Source: Actinomycetes bacterium
Lineage (GTDB): Bacteria > Actinomycetota > Actinomycetes > Nanopelagicales > Nanopelagicaceae
Length of the DNA: 10,718 nt
Assembly: GCA_014190175.1 (NCBI GenBank)
Contig: BJFZ01000042.1
Span: 1 to 10,718 of the forward strand
Reading direction: 5' to 3'
A program made the position numbers and the translations under genes. The stretch's first letter is position 1. Every line of letters starts with the position of its first letter. The notes under the pieces are model-generated. The model searched no databases. It was not told the origin of the DNA and was given only the letters and a program-made list of their open reading frames with translations. Shown here piece by piece: positions 1-6,499 of this stretch.

Positions 1-402
1 GGAATTGTCTCCATTGAGTACAAGACCAACACCATATTCCCTGACGGCCGCGCCCTGGCGACGATTTTAAGTGATTTCAAATGCCTTAAAGTACTAATAG
101 ACACAGGACATGCCTTTGCTTTAGAAGAGAATATTGTCGAGCTAATTCAAGATCTAGACTCAAGAAACTTAATGGGAGCTATGCATCTTGGAGATGCGGT
201 AGTAGGGGACTCTGATGCAGATCTCCCCTGCGGTAGAGTTCACGACTTTCTACCAATTATTAAGATTTTAAATCAAATAAATTTCTCTAATTCTATAAGT
301 TTTGACCTCTACGGCGCTGCTACTGATGAATTGGGCCCTGGCCCGTTAAGCATTTTAGATGAAAGTGCGACGTACATGAAGCGTATTATTGGAAATCGAT
401 AA
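1..402 (+). CDS. Sugar-phosphate isomerase/epimerase-like TIM-barrel protein, C-terminal part (5' end outside window)
   Basis: The frame is open from base 1 to a TAA at 400-402, giving the last 133 residues; the beginning lies before the window. The fold is recognised by motifs of the xylose-isomerase-like TIM-barrel family (AP endonuclease 2 type). Counting from the first visible residue these are IEYKTN (5-10), DTGHAF (34-39), MHLGD (61-65), DxDxDLPCG (70-78) and FDLYG (101-105). Glu6, Asp34, His37 and His62 sit where the family binds its divalent metal. The last acidic ligand, usually Glu on the final strand, appears to be Asp102. Family members isomerise or epimerise free or phosphorylated sugars, or 3-keto sugars, in the cytoplasm; the substrate here is unknown. 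The next gene starts 5 bases downstream, so it belongs to the same operon. An internal ATG at 172 is not the start, because the conserved strands lie upstream of it. Confidence 0.8.
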   Translation, partial: GIVSIEYKTNTIFPDGRALATILSDFKCLKVLIDTGHAFALEENIVELIQDLDSRNLMGAMHLGDAVVGDSDADLPCGRVHDFLPIIKILNQINFSNSISFDLYGAATDELGPGPLSILDESATYMKRIIGNR

Positions 403-407
403 AAAAT

Positions 408-1436
408 ATGAAATCTATTTCACTAATGAGTCCCGGTTCAGTTTCTATTGTTGAACAGGAAGTAGACGTGTCTTTCGAAAGAATGGCATTGTTGCGAGTT
501 ATTTCGAGTGGCATCTGTGCGGCAGACTCTTATTTATGGTCAGGAAATCATCCTTGGAATATTTCGTACCCTATTGTACCAGGGCATGAAATATTTGGAG
601 AAATTATAGAAGTTGATCCCACTATAGAATTGCAATTTCCTATTGGTTCAAAAGTTAGTGTTCAAGTAAATGTCCCCTGCAACGTATGCCCTTTATGTAA
701 AGCTAAGAAATACAATATGTGCACAGAGAGAAACCACTTTGGTAGCACATATAAGGGTAGTTTTGCCGAAAAAATCGCAATTCCATTTGGTGCACGTATG
801 CACCGCTATACATCTCCAATCAACGATCTGATTGGTGGTTTGACTGAGACTATGGCAAATGCAATTTATTGTGCAAAAAAAGTTGCTTTAAAAGGGAATG
901 AATCTGTAGTAATCCTAGGTATGGGCTCAATTGGAGGGTGTTTATGCCATTATTTGATGCGCACTTTCCCTAATCTTGATCTGGCTGTCCTCACTTCGTC
1001 GCCACTTAAAAGAGAACAATTACAAAAATTGGGCATAAAATCCCTCACTTTAGATGAATTAACTCGCTTAGAAAACTCATTTGATATTATTTTTGAAACA
1101 TCTGGATTTTCTGGGAACTTTAAAGCAGGGCTTTTCAGTCTGAAGCCAACTGGAAAAGCAATGATTTATAGCGTCTTTCGTGAAGAGATTTTGTTTGATT
1201 TCAACCAAGTGAGTGAATTTAAAGAATTAACACTGATTGGTGGCCATCTTGCTAGCGATGAAGCATTCAACGAAAGCGTCGAATTCCTATCTTTTAGGCA
1301 GGATGAACTTGGGTATTTGATTTCAAATACTGTTGACTTTTCAGACTTTACATCTGCCTTTTCAAATCCAAAATTCTCTCAGTTTAAGACAGTTTTCCAA
1401 CCGATCAAGGAGAGTGAGTTAATCAATGGTATCTGA
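408..1436 (+). CDS. Zinc-dependent medium-chain alcohol/polyol dehydrogenase (MDR family)
   Basis: This 342-residue protein has the normal length and domain order of zinc MDR dehydrogenases, which oxidise alcohols or polyols to ketones or aldehydes. The N-terminal GroES-like domain has the catalytic zinc set Cys37 (GICAADSY), His60-Glu61 (GHE) and Glu147 (TETMAN). The structural zinc lobe has Cys91, Cys94, Cys97 and Cys105. The Rossmann domain begins with GMGSIG at 171-176. The end of its second strand reads LTSSPLKR (195-202), with no acidic residue and nearby basic ones, which suggests a preference for NADP(H) over NAD(H) (inference). The ATG at 408 has only a weak upstream GGA (391-393); coupling to the preceding gene, which ends at 402, probably supplies translation. 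The 3' end overlaps the aldolase gene by 11 bases. A sugar-alcohol or sugar oxidation step is likely; the substrate is not evident. Confidence 0.88.
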   Translation: MKSISLMSPGSVSIVEQEVDVSFERMALLRVISSGICAADSYLWSGNHPWNISYPIVPGHEIFGEIIEVDPTIELQFPIGSKVSVQVNVPCNVCPLCKAKKYNMCTERNHFGSTYKGSFAEKIAIPFGARMHRYTSPINDLIGGLTETMANAIYCAKKVALKGNESVVILGMGSIGGCLCHYLMRTFPNLDLAVLTSSPLKREQLQKLGIKSLTLDELTRLENSFDIIFETSGFSGNFKAGLFSLKPTGKAMIYSVFREEILFDFNQVSEFKELTLIGGHLASDEAFNESVEFLSFRQDELGYLISNTVDFSDFTSAFSNPKFSQFKTVFQPIKESELINGI

Positions 1437-2082
1437 AGTATTTTTGAACAATCACAAAGACTTGCTTTCTATCATGGAAGAGCTGATTGAAGTGGGGAAG
1501 AAAGTTGTTGATCGAGGACTGGCGGTAGGCTCTGGCGGAAATCTTTCATTCCGTGCTCCAGGTACTGAAACCTTTTTTATTACTGGCACAGGCACACAAT
1601 TAGACCAATTAAATCCGGGTAGTTTTGCTGAAGTAAATCTAAATGGTGAAGTTTCTGGAGTTGTTAAACCGTCTTCTGAATTTCGCGTTCATCTTGAAAG
1701 CTACAGGGCGCGACCTGAAATTGACGTGTGTATACATTTGCATCCACAGGCTAGTGTCTTAACAGCGGCATTAAATCTATCGATTAAGTATCTAACGGTA
1801 GATCATGTTTATTATGTCCGTAAGGTCGTACGAATCCCCTGGATACGCTCGGGAACTCAGGAAATAGCCGATGCAACGGGATTAGCGGTCAAAGATTCCA
1901 ATGTAGTGATCCTTGAAAATCATGGATGTGTTGTATTAGCGCCATCTGTCCAATTAGCCTACACAAGGGTACTTAACTTAGAGGAGGCATCTGAGCTGAC
2001 CTTACGCTGTCATGGTTTAGGAGTGATGCCTACAGAGGTTCCAAAGGCATACTGGGATCATCTTGAGAAAAATAATCTATGA
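1426..2082 (+). CDS. Class II aldolase (fuculose-phosphate aldolase/adducin family)
   Basis: The 218-residue product matches the length of L-fuculose-1-phosphate aldolase (about 215). Visible motifs are GSGGNLSFR (36-43 with flanks, phosphate site), ITGTGTQL (52-59), KPSSE (81-85), HLHPQAS (104-110) and ENHG (164-167). The zinc ligands are His104, His106 and His166, with Glu85 nineteen residues before the first His. That spacing equals Glu73/His92 of FucA. From family knowledge, L-ribulose-5-phosphate 4-epimerases carry Asp at the Glu73 position, so Glu85 favours an aldolase or related C-C bond cleavage over 4-epimerisation. The expected reaction splits a ketose 1-phosphate into dihydroxyacetone phosphate and an aldehyde; a decarboxylase of the same family remains possible. 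The ATG at 1426 is preceded by AAGGAG at 1407-1412, a rather long spacing. The stop overlaps the kinase start as ATGA. Confidence 0.88.
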   Translation: MVSEVFLNNHKDLLSIMEELIEVGKKVVDRGLAVGSGGNLSFRAPGTETFFITGTGTQLDQLNPGSFAEVNLNGEVSGVVKPSSEFRVHLESYRARPEIDVCIHLHPQASVLTAALNLSIKYLTVDHVYYVRKVVRIPWIRSGTQEIADATGLAVKDSNVVILENHGCVVLAPSVQLAYTRVLNLEEASELTLRCHGLGVMPTEVPKAYWDHLEKNNL

Positions 2083-3521
2083 CCTCAACCTTAGCCCTTA
2101 TCGATATCGGTGGCTCATCTGTCAAAGTGACCATCCGTGATAACAGCGCCGAGAAAACAGAGAGTGCTGAGATTGCACTCGTGGCATCGACAGAAGGAAA
2201 GCATATCTTTCTTCACCCAAACTCTTTATTTGAATTAATTATAGAAGCAATGAATAAATGTGCTAAAAAATTTGAGCATTCGGTAAATGTAGAGAAAGTT
2301 TTTATTTCATCATTACGACAGGGATTCTGTTTAATTGACGGGACCAAAGAAGTCACTCCAATTTATCTTAACAATGATACTTCTGGGGATTTTGCCAAAG
2401 CTGATATTGAAAAATATGGTTCAGAGAAAATTTACGAGGAAACAGGCCATTGGTTTGCTCCACAGTTGACCTTACCAAAATTAATTAATCTGATGCGCAA
2501 CCAGCTAAGTTTTAAGAGTCATTCAATTCGACTCCTCTTTGTTCACGATTGGTTGGCTTGGAAATTTACGAATCAATGTGTAACCGAAATGACCTTGGTT
2601 TCAGCTGGGCAGATGGCATTAATACCAGAGAAAAGAGTCCATACAGAATTGCTTGAAAATTTTGGTATTTCACCAGACATTCTTGCGAGCATAGAGAAGT
2701 TTGGGTTTGATTTAGGTTGCCTAAATTCCAAAACGTTAGATAGCTTGAGTTCGAATTGGAGAGAAACTCACCTTTACGTAGGTGGTGGGGACTCACATTT
2801 CCTACACCTGGGGGCTTCCGGAAATCAAACAGGTAGGATTGTGGTTTCAGCAGGATCTTCAACCCCTATTTCTCTACTTACTAAGAGTCTGGGAAAATCG
2901 AAAACCCTTCACCCCTGGAAATCAACCTCATTTGATGAAAGCATGTACTTACTTGAGGGGAATTTAGGGTATCCAGGCAGTTTCTTTGGTTGGCTGGAGA
3001 GAAATGGGACAACCCCTTTAATTATCAAGGCAATAAATGTAGCGACAATTTCAAAGGCGCCAACAGTATTTGGTGCTTGTAACATGTGGAATGAGAAAAA
3101 ATGGGAGTCACGACCAACCTTTTCAATCTTGGGAGACTATACAAACTCAACTAGTTACGATCTTGCGCTGGGCTTGACTTTAGATTATGCATTTGCTTTA
3201 TCAAATCAAATCTCTCAATTAGTGGCCGATAAATATGAAGTCAATGAAGTTATATTAACTGGCGGTGGCGGAAGCACTGAACTTCAAAGATTGTTAAGGG
3301 CTCTTATAGAAATTCCTGTGTATCTAATCTCTCCAGAACAAACAGTAGATAATATATTTTCAATTTTAGAAAATAAAATAGTAAGAGACATTAACCTTGG
3401 AAATGAACCAGAATATTTGGATAAAGAAACATCTCAGTACTTAAGAGAGCAAGCAAAAAAGCATGCACTCCTGTACGAGCAGGTAGAAGGAACAAGAAAA
3501 GTGTTACAGAATGTCAAATAA
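2079..3521 (+). CDS. FGGY-family carbohydrate kinase
   Basis: This 480-residue protein has the two-domain FGGY layout: N-terminal ALIDIGGSSVK (6-16), the family's first ATP/sugar strand-turn; a central VGGGDSH (234-240) with Asp238 as expected catalytic base; VVSAGSST (255-262); and the C-terminal nucleotide loop LTGGGGST (393-400). FGGY kinases phosphorylate a hydroxyl of ketoses such as xylulose, ribulose, rhamnulose or fuculose, or of the signal molecule AI-2 (LsrK), using ATP. Nothing in the sequence fixes which one. The adjacent class II aldolase suggests a ketose 1-phosphate product (inference). The start overlaps the aldolase stop (ATGA, 2079-2082) with only a weak GAG at 2065-2067, typical of translational coupling. 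The 3' end overlaps the next gene by 11 bases. The gene is very AT-rich, for example 16 G/C in 60 bases at 3361-3420. Confidence 0.88.
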   Translation: MTSTLALIDIGGSSVKVTIRDNSAEKTESAEIALVASTEGKHIFLHPNSLFELIIEAMNKCAKKFEHSVNVEKVFISSLRQGFCLIDGTKEVTPIYLNNDTSGDFAKADIEKYGSEKIYEETGHWFAPQLTLPKLINLMRNQLSFKSHSIRLLFVHDWLAWKFTNQCVTEMTLVSAGQMALIPEKRVHTELLENFGISPDILASIEKFGFDLGCLNSKTLDSLSSNWRETHLYVGGGDSHFLHLGASGNQTGRIVVSAGSSTPISLLTKSLGKSKTLHPWKSTSFDESMYLLEGNLGYPGSFFGWLERNGTTPLIIKAINVATISKAPTVFGACNMWNEKKWESRPTFSILGDYTNSTSYDLALGLTLDYAFALSNQISQLVADKYEVNEVILTGGGGSTELQRLLRALIEIPVYLISPEQTVDNIFSILENKIVRDINLGNEPEYLDKETSQYLREQAKKHALLYEQVEGTRKVLQNVK

Positions 3522-4491
3522 AAAGCTAAATGCCCTAGTAACTTGCGAAGTTACAGAAGCCTTTCTGGCAGCTATGCGGGATAGAAATATCGTTGTGAAT
3601 CTATCTGGTTGGGGCCAGACAGGGAATATTTTGAGTTCAAAGGAGCTAATTGAACTAGCCCAACCTTGTGAAATAGTAATTGTAGAAATTGAAGAATTGA
3701 GTAGAAAAGTTCTCGAATCTCTGCCCAATCTGAAATTTGTTGGAGTATCAAGAGGTACCCCAGTAAACGTTGACTTAGGGTTTTGTGAGCAGCAACGAAT
3801 TCCAGTTGTACACACACCTGGTAGAAATGCTGACTCGGTCGCTGATTACTGTCTTGCGATGATGTTGGATCTGTCTAGACGACTAACCTCAAGTAGTAGG
3901 CATTTAGCTTCGAAAGGCTGGTTATTTGATGGCCAGCTGCCTTATTTGGAATTTAGGGGTCGTGAAATTGGCAATCTAGTTATCGGTTTATATGGTTTTG
4001 GCCAAATAGGAGTCAAAGTTGCTCAACGCCTCAGCAATGGATTTGGGGCAAAAGTTTATTTCTTTGATCCTTTTGTAGAGGGTAGTAGCTACGCCACAAA
4101 AGTGAACTCCCTAGAAGAACTCTTTGAAATTAGTGACATAATCTCTTTGCATGCGCCAGTAATGAGCGAGACTGAGAATTCAATTAATGGCGCGCTCCTT
4201 AGAAAATTAGGTCCTAAAGGGATACTGATCAGTGCAGCTAGGGCAAGGTTAATTGTCGAAGAAGATTTGTATCAAGCACTAACATCAAAAGAAATCGCCA
4301 GTGCAGCCATTGATGTTTTCTGGAATGAACCGATTGAATCAACTGATAGATGGTTAAAACTGCCAAATGTAATTTGCACTCCTCATATAGCCGGGGCTTC
4401 GCTAGACGTGATATCGAATCATTGCCAAACAATCCTGAGTGGAATTGATAAGTGGTTATCAAATACAAACAATACAAGGGGGCCCGCATAA
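3511..4491 (+). CDS. D-isomer-specific 2-hydroxyacid dehydrogenase (phosphoglycerate dehydrogenase-like)
   Basis: The 326-residue protein shows the standard family order: a split catalytic domain at both ends around a Rossmann domain. The NAD loop is GFGQIG (162-167), and Asp186 at the end of the next strand (YFFDPF) points to NAD(H). The catalytic triad is present as Arg244 (SAARAR), Glu273 (DVFWNEP) and His292 (TPHIAG). Enzymes of this family interconvert D-2-hydroxyacids and 2-oxoacids, for example lactate/pyruvate, glycolate/glyoxylate, erythronate-4-phosphate and 3-phosphoglycerate. No ACT domain follows, so this is not a full-length regulated SerA. The gene sits between a sugar kinase and a thiamine-dependent E1 enzyme, so one possible role is producing a 2-oxoacid for the E1 (inference). 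It overlaps the kinase gene by 11 bases, and its TAA shares one base with the next ATG. Confidence 0.88.
   Translation: MSNKKLNALVTCEVTEAFLAAMRDRNIVVNLSGWGQTGNILSSKELIELAQPCEIVIVEIEELSRKVLESLPNLKFVGVSRGTPVNVDLGFCEQQRIPVVHTPGRNADSVADYCLAMMLDLSRRLTSSSRHLASKGWLFDGQLPYLEFRGREIGNLVIGLYGFGQIGVKVAQRLSNGFGAKVYFFDPFVEGSSYATKVNSLEELFEISDIISLHAPVMSETENSINGALLRKLGPKGILISAARARLIVEEDLYQALTSKEIASAAIDVFWNEPIESTDRWLKLPNVICTPHIAGASLDVISNHCQTILSGIDKWLSNTNNTRGPA
4476..4482 (+). promoter_or_regulatory. Shine-Dalgarno site deciding the E1 alpha start
   Basis: AAGGGGG lies 8 bases before the ATG at 4491 and inside the end of the preceding dehydrogenase gene. It supports 4491 as the start over the in-frame GTG at 4452, which lies upstream of this site. 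Confidence 0.65.
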
Positions 4492-5462
4492 TGGTAGTTA
4501 AGGAAATGTTGGATAACTGGAAACTAATGAGCTTAATCCGCGAATTTGATCTTTATGTGAAAGCCTTTGCAAAGACTGATGATGCTGTTGGCTATCTCCA
4601 CACCTCGATAGGCCAAGAAGCATCTTCTGTAGGAATTATTAAGCAACTTCGTTCAGATGATTGGATGACTTCGACGTATCGCAATCACAGTCATGGTGTT
4701 GCTCGAGGATTAGATCTTTACAAGATGGTCGCAGAACTTCTAGGAAAGCGCACCGGATACTGCAAAGGCTTAGGCGGTTCCATGCATATTGCAGACCAAG
4801 ATATTAATTTCATCGGTTCTATGGGGATAGTTGCAGGGGGAATTCCAATCGCCACGGGAGCAGCCTGGGGTTCGAAGATGAAAGGTACAGATCAGATTGC
4901 CCTCTGTTTCTTTGGTGAGGGGGCAGTTCACCAAGGTGCATTTCATGAAGGGTTAGAGTTTGCAATTAAATTTGAAGCACCAGTTCTTTTTGTGTGTGAA
5001 AATAACCTATATGCAGAATCAACCTCAAGTAAGTACCACCTACTTCATGAATCAACAATTGGATACCTAGAGCCATTTGGCATCAAGGCGATCAAGGTTA
5101 ATGGAAATGATTTTGAAGCTGTTGAGGCGGCAGCTAAAGAGTGCATTGATTGGATTCGAAAGAATAAGAAGCCGGCATTTATCGAGTCAATGACTTACAA
5201 GCTTTCCGGTCAATATGAGGGCGATACAGAGACCTATAAGTCAGCTGAAGAAATTGAGTATTGGAAATCTCGCGATCCTCTTAAAAGCTACAAAGCTCGC
5301 ATTCTTCAGATTGATTCCTCTGTCGAACCACTCTTTGAGCAATTCGAAAAGGAAAACAGGCAGCACATTATCGATGCCTTTGAGAAAGCAGGGAAAGATC
5401 CCTTTCCAACGGTCGAAGACATGCATAGCGCTGTTTATTTTGAAGAGGGAGTACAAGCATGA
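4491..5462 (+). CDS. Thiamine-diphosphate dehydrogenase E1 component, alpha subunit (pyruvate/acetoin dehydrogenase type)
   Basis: This is the alpha subunit of a heterotetrameric E1 enzyme, 323 residues long and close to acetoin dehydrogenase AcoA or pyruvate dehydrogenase E1 alpha. Motifs from the chosen ATG are HTSIGQEA (37-44), TYRNHSHG (62-69), GKRTGYCKGLGGSMH (85-99) and the thiamine-diphosphate motif that starts at GEG (142-144) and ends at NN (171-172). E1 enzymes decarboxylate a 2-oxoacid, or cleave acetoin-like substrates, and pass the acyl group to a lipoylated E2. A GTG at 4452 would add 13 residues. The ATG at 4491 is preferred because it has AAGGGGG at 4476-4482, 8 bases upstream, and the extra residues are not conserved-looking. 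The stop overlaps the beta-subunit start as ATGA. No E2 or E3 gene lies downstream. Confidence 0.9.
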   Translation: MVVKEMLDNWKLMSLIREFDLYVKAFAKTDDAVGYLHTSIGQEASSVGIIKQLRSDDWMTSTYRNHSHGVARGLDLYKMVAELLGKRTGYCKGLGGSMHIADQDINFIGSMGIVAGGIPIATGAAWGSKMKGTDQIALCFFGEGAVHQGAFHEGLEFAIKFEAPVLFVCENNLYAESTSSKYHLLHESTIGYLEPFGIKAIKVNGNDFEAVEAAAKECIDWIRKNKKPAFIESMTYKLSGQYEGDTETYKSAEEIEYWKSRDPLKSYKARILQIDSSVEPLFEQFEKENRQHIIDAFEKAGKDPFPTVEDMHSAVYFEEGVQA

Positions 5463-6499
5463 CACGTCAACTTACATATAAGGATGCAGTGAACGAAGCT
5501 ATTCGTCTTGAAATGAGGAGTGATTCTTCAGTTATTTTGATTGGTGAAGATGTTGCAGGTGGAGCAGGAAATGATCATATTCCTGGTGCTCTAGATGCTT
5601 GGGGTGGACCCTTTGGAGTCACAAAGGATTTAGTAACTGAATTTGGGCGTGAACGAGTTATTGATTCACTGTTAGCAGAAACTGGATTTGTCGGCGCATG
5701 CATTGGCGCGACATTTGCTGGTATGCGCCCTATAGCTGAAATTATGTATTCTGATTTTATTGGAACTTCATTTGACCAAATCCTTAATCATGCAGCAAAA
5801 CTACGATTTACGTATGGCGGTAAAGTCAGTATCCCACTCGTCATTCGGACTGTTACGGGTGCAGGATTTAGAGCAGGATCAGAACATTCACAAATGTTGC
5901 TCTCTATCTACACCCATATACCTGGCATTAAGGTGATAGCACCATCAAATGCCTATGATGCGAAAGGACTACTGATAGCGGCAATCAGAGATCAGAACCC
6001 TGTGATATTTATGGAGCATAAACGTCTGTATATGACCCAGTCTCATGTTCCGGAGGGCTCATACACAATTCCAATTGGAATTGGGGATATCAAACGGCAA
6101 GGCAGGGACATAACAATTGTTGGTGTACAGAAAATGGTTCTTACGGCCCTGGACGCTGCCGATAAATTGGCAAAACAAGGTATTGAAGCAGAAGTAATTG
6201 ATCCACGGACTTATTCTCCGATAGATATTGATTTAATCTGTGAATCAGTGGCGAAGACAGGACACCTTTTGGTTGTCGATGAATCCCATCCACGATGCTC
6301 GATAGCAACAGATATTGCAGGGATGGTCGCCGACAGGGCTTTTTCATCATTGAAAGGTCCAATAAAGACTCTCACAGGGCTGCATACCCCAGTGCCATTC
6401 TCCCCGCCGTTAGAAGATCACTACATCCCTTCTATTACAAATGTTGTCGAGTATGCATCCAAAATGTTGAAGGGAGAAAAAATTGGTCAACGGTACTAA
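5459..6499 (+). CDS. Thiamine-diphosphate dehydrogenase E1 component, beta subunit
   Basis: The 346-residue beta subunit partners the preceding alpha subunit and is cytoplasmic. It has the transketolase-type pyrimidine domain followed by the C-terminal transketolase domain. Visible hallmarks are IGEDV (28-32), LAETGFVGACIG (72-83) with Glu74 at the position of the glutamate that activates the cofactor, GMRPIAEIMYSDF (88-100), and GSEHSQ (140-145) with His143 at the active-site position. The C-terminal half carries EVIDPRTYSPID and VVDESH, typical of E1 beta. The start overlaps the alpha stop (ATGA) and has a good GAGGGAG at 5445-5451, 7 bases upstream, so equal synthesis of both subunits is likely. 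Without a neighbouring E2/E3, it either uses a core complex encoded elsewhere or does not transfer to lipoyl-E2 at all. The substrate is unknown; pyruvate, acetoin or another 2-oxo compound are options. Confidence 0.9.
   Translation: MTRQLTYKDAVNEAIRLEMRSDSSVILIGEDVAGGAGNDHIPGALDAWGGPFGVTKDLVTEFGRERVIDSLLAETGFVGACIGATFAGMRPIAEIMYSDFIGTSFDQILNHAAKLRFTYGGKVSIPLVIRTVTGAGFRAGSEHSQMLLSIYTHIPGIKVIAPSNAYDAKGLLIAAIRDQNPVIFMEHKRLYMTQSHVPEGSYTIPIGIGDIKRQGRDITIVGVQKMVLTALDAADKLAKQGIEAEVIDPRTYSPIDIDLICESVAKTGHLLVVDESHPRCSIATDIAGMVADRAFSSLKGPIKTLTGLHTPVPFSPPLEDHYIPSITNVVEYASKMLKGEKIGQRY
6470..6476 (+). promoter_or_regulatory. Shine-Dalgarno site supporting a TTG start
   Basis: AAGGGAG ends 6 bases before the TTG at 6483, inside the end of the E1 beta gene. 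It supports TTG as the start of the nucleoside hydrolase. The next ATG, at 6513, would delete the first beta strand and sit too close to the metal-binding motif. Confidence 0.65.

Noticed and set aside
172..174. ATG at 172 as a gene start
   Set aside because: The same frame is open upstream to base 1 and encodes conserved metal-site motifs there, so the gene begins outside the window.
4452..4490. GTG at 4452 as start of E1 alpha
   Set aside because: The ATG at 4491 has a strong Shine-Dalgarno at 8 bases and the classic 1-base stop/start overlap; the 13 extra residues are not family-like.
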